Shown piece after piece: positions 1 to 5,391 of a stretch of DNA of 5,391 nt (position 1 is the stretch's first letter; each line of letters begins with the position of its first letter). Source of the stretch: Bacteroidota bacterium (GTDB lineage Bacteria; Bacteroidota; Bacteroidia; Chitinophagales; Chitinophagaceae); the NCBI GenBank assembly GCA_018267795.1, contig JAFDXS010000198.1:1-5391 (forward strand). The letters run 5' to 3'. The notes beneath the pieces were generated by a model. It was given only the letters and a program-made list of their open reading frames with translations, had not been told where the DNA came from and made no database searches. The position numbers and the translations under genes were made by a program.

Positions 1-303
1 GTTCAGCGCTTGCAGGATGCTAAGCTTACAGCTAAGAAAGATAATCGTCCGTTAAGAGATGGTGAGGCACGCACTGCTTGTCAGCAGGCTTGTCCTACAG
101 ACGCTATCACTTTCGGTAACGTAAATGATAAAACCAGCGCTATCTACCAGCTTCGTCACAACCAGCAGAGAGAACGTCTCTACTATGCGCTCGAAGACAT
201 GCACACTTTACCAAACGTAAACTACCTTGCTAAAGTGCGTAATACTGATGTAGTAGTAGCAGGTAACGAAAAACTGGATGACATGTATAACCTGCACATC
301 TAA
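1..303 (+). CDS. actB: ActB C-terminal fragment, iron-sulfur subunit of alternative complex III (partial, 5' end outside window)
   Basis: The reading frame is open from base 1 and ends with TAA at 301-303, giving the last 100 residues of a larger protein. The visible motif RTACQQACPTDAITFGN (fragment residues 24-40, cysteines 27 and 31) is the closing Cys-x3-Cys-Pro part of a ferredoxin-type cluster-binding domain of the DMSO reductase iron-sulfur subunit kind. A downstream segment LPNVNYLAKVRN (67-78) matches my recollection of ActB C-termini. In the family, ActB fuses a molybdopterin-oxidoreductase-like domain without cofactor to a domain carrying one [3Fe-4S] and three [4Fe-4S] clusters. 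It sits on the periplasmic face and passes electrons from the quinol site in ActC to the hemes. The upstream domains cannot be seen here. The fragment alone could be another iron-sulfur subunit, but the actCDEF genes downstream make ActB much the best call. Confidence 0.93.
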   Translation, partial: VQRLQDAKLTAKKDNRPLRDGEARTACQQACPTDAITFGNVNDKTSAIYQLRHNQQRERLYYALEDMHTLPNVNYLAKVRNTDVVVAGNEKLDDMYNLHI

Positions 304-423
304 TTGATGCGCAGTAATACTGAAGAATAGAAGAATAAAGAAAAAGAAAAGCGTCGGAACAGATTGGTGAAAAGAATAGACGCAGAGAAAAAAATTAAAA
401 CGAAATTTTACTAATTAGGTGCT
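304..423 (+). other. actB-actC spacer, purine-rich, no gene
   Basis: These 120 bases are much longer than the 33-39 bp spacers between the following act genes. Bases 320-350 are almost entirely A and G. A short inverted repeat GCGTC (351-355) and GACGC (379-383) has a 23-base loop and no trailing T-run, so it is not a convincing terminator. I see no clear Bacteroidota promoter of the TTTG / TAnnTTTG type. It may act as a leader or mRNA-processing region. Confidence 0.45.
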
Positions 424-1866
424 ATGCATATTAAGTACGAATCGTTTGTACGAGAACCGCTGGTAAATGGTGACAAAACGTATCATCAGGTAACAGAAGA
501 TATTATCGGGCCAATTGAAAAGAAGCCGGGCCGCATGTGGTATATTGGCTTCTTCTTCTCCGTGGCACTGTTATGCTTTGGTATATTCTCTGTGACCTGG
601 GCGGTTTATTGGGGTTTAGGAACTTGGGGTGTGAACAGGACCATAGGCTGGGGTTGGGATATCACCAACTTCGTATGGTGGGTAGGTATTGGTCACGCAG
701 GTACGCTTATCTCGGCTATCCTTTTGCTTTTCCGTCAGGGATGGCGCACAGGGGTGAACAGGGCTGCGGAAGCGATGACGATCTTCGCGGTAATGTGCGC
801 GGGTCAGTTCCCTATCTTCCACATGGGTCGTGTATGGGATGGCTTCTTCGTACTGCCTTATCCTAATACGCGTGGCCCATTATGGCCTAACTTTAACTCT
901 CCGCTTCTTTGGGACGTATTTGCGATCTCTACTTACTTCACGGTATCATTACTGTTCTGGTATTCAGGTCTTATTCCTGATTTCGCTACCATCCGCGATC
1001 GCGCAAAAACTAAGTTCCGCAAATTGGCTTATGGTGTTGCATCTTTCGGCTGGACTGGCTCTGTGAAAAACTGGCAGCGTCACGAAGCTCTTGCGCTTGT
1101 TCTTGCAGGTCTTTCTACGCCACTGGTGCTTTCAGTGCACACCATAGTATCTTTTGACTTTGCTACATCCGTTATACCGGGCTGGCATACTACTATCTTC
1201 CCGCCATACTTCGTTGCGGGTGCGATATTCTCTGGCTTTGCGATGGTGAACACACTACTCGTAATATCTCGTAAAATACTTCACCTCGAAGATTACATTA
1301 CTATAGGTCACCTGGAAGCGATGAACAAAGTAATCGTACTTACCGGTTCTATAGTGGGCGTTGCATATCTTACTGAGTTATTCATAGCATGGTACAGCGG
1401 CGCTTATGGCGAACAGCAGGCATTCAAATGGCGTATCATGGGCCCATACTGGTGGAGCTACTGGGCAATGATGACTTGTAACGTGGTTTCTCCTCAGTTG
1501 TTCTGGGTTAAGAAGCTGCGCCGCAATATCCCATTCACTTTCATTATGTCTATCGTGGTGAATATTGGTATGTGGTTCGAGCGTTTCGTGATCATCGTTA
1601 CGTCACTGTATCGCGACTGGATACCTGGTAGCTGGGCATACTATAGTCCTACATGGCCGGAAGTTGGCTTCTATCTGGGTACCTTTGGTTTATTCTTTAC
1701 TTGCTACTTCTTATTTGCTAAATACTTCCCTATAGTTGCAGTTGCGGAAATCAAGTTCGTACTGAAGACTTCAGGTGACAATTATAAGAGAGGTATGGAA
1801 ACAATTGAGGCGCAGAGCGAAGAAGATTTTATACATGAAGTGGAAACACATCACGCTCACGCTTAA
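424..1866 (+). CDS. actC: ActC, NrfD/PsrC-like membrane subunit of alternative complex III (quinol-oxidising)
   Basis: This 480-residue polytopic membrane protein belongs to the NrfD/PsrC family. I count ten likely membrane helices at about 39-61, 84-104, 115-134, 161-182, 219-246, 258-284, 303-326, 338-362, 370-394 and 414-436, the usual number for ActC. Polar residues within helices include His91 (GIGHAG), His133 (FHMGR), Asp164 (LLWDVF), His239 and Asp245 (SVHTIVSFDFA), and Glu386-Arg387 (WFERFVI). In solved ACIII structures ActC holds the menaquinol site next to the ActB [3Fe-4S] cluster; I infer that His133 and Asp164 lie near that site, without an alignment. The ATG at 424 is the first start after an in-frame TAA at 412-414, and no Shine-Dalgarno sequence precedes it. 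The C-terminus is acidic and ends His-rich (HEVETHHAHA). It follows actB by 120 bp and precedes actD by 33 bp. Confidence 0.96.
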   Translation: MHIKYESFVREPLVNGDKTYHQVTEDIIGPIEKKPGRMWYIGFFFSVALLCFGIFSVTWAVYWGLGTWGVNRTIGWGWDITNFVWWVGIGHAGTLISAILLLFRQGWRTGVNRAAEAMTIFAVMCAGQFPIFHMGRVWDGFFVLPYPNTRGPLWPNFNSPLLWDVFAISTYFTVSLLFWYSGLIPDFATIRDRAKTKFRKLAYGVASFGWTGSVKNWQRHEALALVLAGLSTPLVLSVHTIVSFDFATSVIPGWHTTIFPPYFVAGAIFSGFAMVNTLLVISRKILHLEDYITIGHLEAMNKVIVLTGSIVGVAYLTELFIAWYSGAYGEQQAFKWRIMGPYWWSYWAMMTCNVVSPQLFWVKKLRRNIPFTFIMSIVVNIGMWFERFVIIVTSLYRDWIPGSWAYYSPTWPEVGFYLGTFGLFFTCYFLFAKYFPIVAVAEIKFVLKTSGDNYKRGMETIEAQSEEDFIHEVETHHAHA

Positions 1867-1869
1867 TTA

Positions 1870-1881
1870 TTAATTATAAAC
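1870..1881 (+). repeat. 12-bp motif TTAATTATAAAC, copy 1 (actC-actD spacer)
   Basis: The 12 bases TTAATTATAAAC begin four bases after the actC stop codon and are repeated exactly at 3185-3196, just after the actE stop. Both copies lie on the coding strand in short A/T-rich spacers. The function is unknown. It may be a translation or mRNA-processing signal, or chance similarity between A/T-rich spacers. Confidence 0.4.
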
Positions 1882-1899
1882 ATTGAACATTAGTAAACA

Positions 1900-2472
1900 A
1901 TGGCTATAAAGAAATTTGCAGTTGCTTGTTATGATGACGAAGAGGTGTTGTTCCCGGCGTTAAAGACGGTTCGTCACAGCGGTTATAAGCTGCATGATAT
2001 ATACACTCCTTTTGCAGTACACGGCCTTGATGAGGCTATGGGATTAAAAGGCACTGATCTGCACATTGCAGGTTTTATCTTTGGTCTTTGTGGCACCAGC
2101 ACGGCATTAGGCTTCATTTCATGGATCCTTACATCCGATTGGCCGCTCAATTTCGGCGGTAAGCCGCATTTCTCACTGCCTGCATGGATACCTATTACTT
2201 TCGAGCTTACGGTATTATTTTCTGCAGTAGGTATGGTGCTTACATGGTGCTATCTTAACCAAGTAATGCCAGGTGTAAAGAAACACGTTTTCCACCCACG
2301 CCAGAGCGATGATTATTTTGTAATGGCTGTAGAGTTAAACGACCAGACTAGCGAACAGGAAGTAGTAGATTTTCTTAAAACTACAGGAGCTAAAGAAACT
2401 TCTGTACAGATTGCTGAAGATTCATGGTGGTACGGCCGTTTTGATAAAGAAGAAGCGTATCAGAAGTTGTAA
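1900..2472 (+). CDS. actD: ActD, DUF3341 membrane subunit of alternative complex III
   Basis: This 190-residue protein matches the DUF3341 / ActD family. The N-terminal soluble part (1-52) carries the characteristic IYTPFAVHGLDEAMGL segment (34-49). Two hydrophobic helices follow at about 55-77 and 96-118, with a loop containing GGKPHFSLPAWIPITFEL (86-103). A C-terminal soluble domain includes VFHPRQSDDYFVMAVE (130-145). In ACIII structures ActD is a two-helix subunit packed against ActC; it carries no cofactor, and none is encoded here. Its exact role is unsettled in the family; a structural role or help with proton movement has been discussed. The ATG at 1900 gives the family's usual length and lacks a Shine-Dalgarno sequence, the leader being A/T-rich. 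The gene lies 33 bp after actC and 35 bp before the actE start, so co-transcription is likely. Confidence 0.94.
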   Translation: MAIKKFAVACYDDEEVLFPALKTVRHSGYKLHDIYTPFAVHGLDEAMGLKGTDLHIAGFIFGLCGTSTALGFISWILTSDWPLNFGGKPHFSLPAWIPITFELTVLFSAVGMVLTWCYLNQVMPGVKKHVFHPRQSDDYFVMAVELNDQTSEQEVVDFLKTTGAKETSVQIAEDSWWYGRFDKEEAYQKL

Positions 2473-2507
2473 AATTTTGTTTGTTCAAACTGAATTACTT
2501 AATAATA

Positions 2508-3179
2508 ATGAATAAGACCAAAAGCATATTAGTAGCAAGCCTGATAGTGATACTGGGTCTGGCATCATGCAACACCGGCAATAAACGCCGTGATCCGGGA
2601 AGGGTCTATGCACCGGATATGTTCTACTCTCGTGCGTACGATGCTTATACATCAAATCCAAACTTTGCTGATAGCCAGACAAGTCGCCCTCCGGTTACTG
2701 GTACTATAGCTGTAGGCCACATGCTGCCTGATCATCTTGCAGAAGGTGATACTACAGCGTATAAAACTTATACTACTTCACTTCGCTTTAACGAAGATGA
2801 GCTTGCAGAAGGCAAACGTCTGTTCATGATATACTGTGCTATTTGCCACGGTCCTGAGCTGGACGGTAATGGCCCGCTATACAAAAGCGGTAAGTTTGCT
2901 GCTATGCCTGCTAATTTTAAAGATGCCAAATACCTGCACATGCCTGTTGGCCAGATGTATGCAGCTGTGAAGTATGGTAAAAACATGATGGGTTCTTACG
3001 CAAGCCAGATAGACATTAAGCAACGTTGGATGATATTGGCCTTTATCAAAAAGACTCAGTCTGAAAATGGTGGCGATGCATTCGCATTCGGTTCTGCTGC
3101 AACTACTGCCTCCGCAGCCGCTGCAACTGATACCACAAAAGCAAAAGCTCCAGTAGCTGATGCTAATAAAAAAGGATAA
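2508..3179 (+). CDS. actE: ActE, monoheme cytochrome c lipoprotein of alternative complex III
   Basis: This 223-residue class I-type cytochrome c binds one heme covalently through CAICH (Cys110, Cys113, His114). The likely sixth ligand is Met161 (or Met160) in GKNMMGSYASQI, aligned with the usual Met-Pro position. The N-terminus is a lipoprotein signal: basic MNKTK, a hydrophobic core, then the lipobox LASC with lipidated Cys21. A periplasmic, membrane-anchored location follows, matching the lipid-modified ActE of solved ACIII. Residues 22-95 form the pre-heme segment; 188-223 are a low-complexity Ala/Thr/Lys tail. The ATG at 2508 was chosen over an in-frame TTG at 2481, because the ATG places the charged n-region directly before the signal core, while the TTG would add nine residues including another hydrophobic run. 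Its role is to take electrons from the ActA/ActB side and pass them towards the terminal oxidase. Confidence 0.94.
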   Translation: MNKTKSILVASLIVILGLASCNTGNKRRDPGRVYAPDMFYSRAYDAYTSNPNFADSQTSRPPVTGTIAVGHMLPDHLAEGDTTAYKTYTTSLRFNEDELAEGKRLFMIYCAICHGPELDGNGPLYKSGKFAAMPANFKDAKYLHMPVGQMYAAVKYGKNMMGSYASQIDIKQRWMILAFIKKTQSENGGDAFAFGSAATTASAAAATDTTKAKAPVADANKKG

Positions 3180-3184
3180 ACTGT

Positions 3185-3196
3185 TTAATTATAAAC
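3185..3196 (+). repeat. 12-bp motif TTAATTATAAAC, copy 2 (actE-actF spacer)
   Basis: Exact second copy of the 12 bases found at 1870-1881, here beginning six bases after the actE stop codon. A partial echo, TAAACTTA, occurs at 3192-3199 and again at 4506-4513 before coxB. The function is unknown, and chance in A/T-rich spacers is not excluded. Confidence 0.4.
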
Positions 3197-3218
3197 TTAC
3201 TTACATAAAAGTTTAAAA

Positions 3219-4433
3219 ATGAATGACCGTTTTGAGATACCGGCAAGCCTGAAGAGAACCAGTATGGCACTGATATTAATAGGTATTATTACCTTAGTCG
3301 CAGGTGCTATTACGCTGCTTGGTAGTGCTGATATTCACGACAAAACCCGCTTTTGGGTAATATTACTGCAGAACAGCGTGTACTTCCTGCTTATTACAGT
3401 GGTAAGCATATTTATACAGGCTGCAGCAGCACTGGCGCAGGGTTCCTGGATAGTAGCCTATCGCCGTGTACCGGAAGCTATTGGCGCCAATGTGTGGGTG
3501 TTTAGTCTTATTGCTGTTGTTGTAATGTTCTTAATCGTATTTACATTCAATATCAATGGTCATAACCCCGTTTATCCTTGGGTAAACCCTGCCGGAGATA
3601 AAATATTGGAAGGCAAGTCTTCCTTCCTGAATCCTAAGATGTTTGTGGGCTTCACATTAGTTACGGTTATCCTCTGGTCTTTCTTTGGTCGCAAATTCAG
3701 GTCTCTTTCTTTGGCTCAGGAAAATGCTCCTAAAAACAGCACTAAGATATATTGGCAGTTCTTCCGTTTAGCAGGTGTGTTCTTATTGGTGTATGCACTT
3801 ACTCAAATGAGCACTACTCCTTGGTTCTGGACTATGAGTACACAGCCACACTGGTATTCTACCATGTTTAGCTGGTACACGTTTGCAAGTGCTTTCGTTA
3901 GCGGTATGTCTGTTATCCTTTTGTGGGTAGTTTACCTGAAAAATCAGGGTAACCTGGAGCTGGTTACTAAAGAGCACATGCACGATCTTGGTAAATTCAT
4001 GTTCGCATTCAGTATCTTCTGGACATACCTCTGGTTCGATCAGTATATGCTTATATGGTACAGCAACCAGCCTGAAGAAACAGTTTATTTCAAGCTGCGT
4101 CAGCAAGGTTCATATAGTGTGTTGTTCTATGCAAACATTGTTATCAACTTTGTAATGCCTATCTTAATACTGATGACCCGTCCAAGTAAGCGTAACTACT
4201 TCACTGTTACATTTATGGCGATGATTATCATATTCGGCCACTGGGTAGATTTCTACCAGGCTATCATCCCTGGCCCGCTGGGTTCACACTGGCACCTGGG
4301 TTGGTATGAAATGGGAACATTTGCACTTTTCGTGGGCATACTGATATTCACAGTATCGCGTACACTGGCAAGCGCATCTCTGGTACCGAAGAATAATATA
4401 CTGCTTAAAGAGTCAATAGTCCATTTAAGCTAA
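3219..4433 (+). CDS. actF: ActF, second NrfD-like membrane subunit of alternative complex III
   Basis: This 404-residue polytopic protein resembles ActF, the smaller NrfD-like partner of ActC. About ten hydrophobic helices can be read at 15-35, 45-70, 88-112, 139-157, 180-198, 215-238, 258-280, 298-320, 325-347 and 362-382. The most telling stretch runs from 255 to 287: HDLGKFMFAFSIFWTY, then FDQYMLIWYSNQPEE, a strongly conserved signature of this subunit. Other buried polar positions include His341 and Asp344 (GHWVDFY) and His357/His359 (GSHWHLGW). In ACIII structures ActF packs beside ActC; it has been proposed to help move protons, but no quinol site is established there. The ATG at 3219 sits in an A-rich leader without a Shine-Dalgarno sequence, 39 bp after actE. 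A 110-bp spacer separates it from coxB. Confidence 0.94.
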   Translation: MNDRFEIPASLKRTSMALILIGIITLVAGAITLLGSADIHDKTRFWVILLQNSVYFLLITVVSIFIQAAAALAQGSWIVAYRRVPEAIGANVWVFSLIAVVVMFLIVFTFNINGHNPVYPWVNPAGDKILEGKSSFLNPKMFVGFTLVTVILWSFFGRKFRSLSLAQENAPKNSTKIYWQFFRLAGVFLLVYALTQMSTTPWFWTMSTQPHWYSTMFSWYTFASAFVSGMSVILLWVVYLKNQGNLELVTKEHMHDLGKFMFAFSIFWTYLWFDQYMLIWYSNQPEETVYFKLRQQGSYSVLFYANIVINFVMPILILMTRPSKRNYFTVTFMAMIIIFGHWVDFYQAIIPGPLGSHWHLGWYEMGTFALFVGILIFTVSRTLASASLVPKNNILLKESIVHLS

Positions 4434-4543
4434 GAGATATCGAAACTGGAAATAGAAAACAGAGGGGAACGAAGGTGATTGAAAGGGTGTTTTAAATTAC
4501 CGAATTAAACTTAAACACAAAGTAAATACAAGCTGAACTGACC
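4434..4543 (+). other. actF-coxB spacer, no gene
   Basis: These 110 bases hold a purine-rich first half (about 4441-4487) and an A/T-rich second half. An imperfect A/T-only inverted repeat (about 4490-4510) is too weak for a terminator. No clear TAnnTTTG promoter element is visible. Read-through from actF into coxB is likely, but a separate start for the oxidase genes cannot be excluded. Confidence 0.45.
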
Positions 4544-5391
4544 ATGTCGGGATTTATAACAATAGCATTAGTTATTCTGGTATTTATCATTGTATACCAG
4601 ATTGGTAAAGCAAGCGAATATGCAGGCATATTACGCGGTGAAGAAAAAGTAAAAGCACAAACCAACCGTGCTATCGGCTGGTTGCTTGTAATTTTCTTCC
4701 TGCTGGGATTGTATGGTATCTGGAAATGCCACGAGCTGCTGGTAGGCAAAATGCTGCCTGAGTCTGCATCAGTTGAAGGTATGGCCTACGATAAAATGTT
4801 CAACGTAACATTGATCGTAACGGGTATCGTATTCTTCGCTACACAGACACTGCTTTTCTGGTTCGCATTCCGTTACCAGTCCACCGGCAAGCGTACTTCG
4901 TTTTTCTTTCCGCACAACAATAAACTTGAAATAGTATGGACAACCGTACCGGCTATCGCAATGGCTGTACTGGTAGCTATTGGTCTGCGTAACTGGTTCA
5001 ATATTACTTCTGAGGCTCCGGCTAATGCTGAAGTAGTAGAAGTGGTTGGTAAACAATTCAACTGGCTTATTCGTTACCCTGGTAAAGATGGCGTATTAGG
5101 TAAAAGAGATTTCCGCAAGATTAACGATGCTAATAATATCCTTGGTCTTGATTGGATGGATAAAGACAATATGGACGACGTTATTTCACAAAGTGGTGAA
5201 TTACACGTAATTGTAAACAGGCCTGTAAAGCTTATCATCGGCTCACGCGATGTGATACACGATGTTGGTCTGCCGCATTTCCGTATGAAGATGGATGCTG
5301 TGCCGGGTATCACCACTACCATGTGGTTTACTCCGCGTATCACTACGGAAGAAATGAAAAAGATTACAGGTAATCCTAACTTTGTGTACGA
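4544..5391 (+). CDS. coxB: Cytochrome c oxidase subunit II, N-terminal part (partial, 3' end outside window)
   Basis: The frame is open from ATG 4544 to the window edge, giving 282 complete codons and no stop. The ATG is the first after an in-frame TAA at 4523-4525. Hydrophobic segments lie at about 4-20, 43-61, 88-110 and 132-149; the last two, with LEIVWTTVPA (128-137), are the usual subunit II helix pair. The periplasmic cupredoxin domain begins near 163 with VEVVGKQFNWLIRYPG. SRDVIHDVGLPHFRMKMDAV (233-252) contains His239, the expected first CuA ligand. The Cys-x3-Cys, His and Met ligands should follow FVY at 280-282, just past the edge, so an intact CuA site cannot be confirmed. The protein accepts electrons from cytochrome c and passes them to subunit I, expected downstream. 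An extra N-terminal helix and an insertion at about 180-213 are, as far as I recall, usual in Bacteroidota. Whether a C-terminal heme domain exists cannot be seen. Confidence 0.94.
   Translation, partial: MSGFITIALVILVFIIVYQIGKASEYAGILRGEEKVKAQTNRAIGWLLVIFFLLGLYGIWKCHELLVGKMLPESASVEGMAYDKMFNVTLIVTGIVFFATQTLLFWFAFRYQSTGKRTSFFFPHNNKLEIVWTTVPAIAMAVLVAIGLRNWFNITSEAPANAEVVEVVGKQFNWLIRYPGKDGVLGKRDFRKINDANNILGLDWMDKDNMDDVISQSGELHVIVNRPVKLIIGSRDVIHDVGLPHFRMKMDAVPGITTTMWFTPRITTEEMKKITGNPNFVY

Noticed and set aside
351..383. Inverted repeat GCGTC / GACGC as a terminator after actB
   Set aside because: The stem is only five base pairs with a long loop and no T-run follows; termination here would also split the operon between subunits of one complex.
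537..1066. Alternative-frame open stretches on both strands inside actC (537-866 +, 830-1066 +, 616-822 -)
   Set aside because: They lie wholly within the clearly conserved actC frame and their translations look like no known protein; they are shadows of the real gene.
2481..2507. Upstream TTG start for actE, adding nine residues
   Set aside because: The ATG at 2508 gives a standard lipoprotein signal (MNKTK, hydrophobic core, LASC). The TTG is a poorer start and would place extra hydrophobic residues before the charged region.
3783..4106. Minus-strand open frame inside actF
   Set aside because: It overlaps the most conserved part of actF, and its translation has no recognisable motif.
4489..4510. 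A/T-rich inverted repeat before coxB as a terminator or operator
   Set aside because: The pairing is imperfect, A/T only, with no G/C stem and no T-tract, so it would be unstable and is likely chance.
4492..5343. Several minus-strand open frames (4492-4749, 4769-5056, 4873-5061, 5074-5343)
   Set aside because: The + strand carries an open coxB frame with clear subunit II motifs through this whole stretch, missing a stop only because it runs off the edge. The minus-strand frames are short, overlap one another and show no recognisable domain.

Overview
This window is a run of respiratory-chain genes from a Bacteroidota bacterium, all on the + strand. The protein motifs, the gene order and the lack of Shine-Dalgarno sequences at the starts all fit that phylum. 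Moderate GC and sequence character suggest a Chitinophagia- or Sphingobacteriia-like member, but that finer placement is only an impression.

Layout: the 3' end of actB (1-303, iron-sulfur domain end), then actC (424-1866, NrfD-like quinol-site membrane subunit), actD (1900-2472, DUF3341 membrane subunit), actE (2508-3179, monoheme cytochrome c lipoprotein), actF (3219-4433, second large NrfD-like membrane subunit), and the 5' part of coxB (4544 to the window end, cytochrome c oxidase subunit II). The spacers inside actC-actF are short (33, 35 and 39 bp). Two longer purine-rich spacers, 120 bp and 110 bp, lie before actC and before coxB. No stretch over 300 bases lacks a gene.

How they work together: the act genes encode alternative complex III (ACIII), which oxidises menaquinol and reduces a cytochrome c in place of the bc1 complex. 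Electrons pass from the quinol site in ActC to the iron-sulfur clusters of ActB, then to the hemes (ActA upstream, outside the window, and ActE), and on to the CuA centre of the oxidase whose subunit II begins at 4544. Adjacent genes fit the known ACIII-aa3/caa3 supercomplexes of this phylum.

No tRNA, rRNA, CRISPR, insertion sequence or convincing factor-independent terminator was seen. This is a conserved core module, not an undescribed system. The points worth checking are small: a 12-bp motif repeated in two spacers, the purine-rich longer spacers, an Ala-rich tail on ActE, and the long N-terminus and insertion of CoxB.
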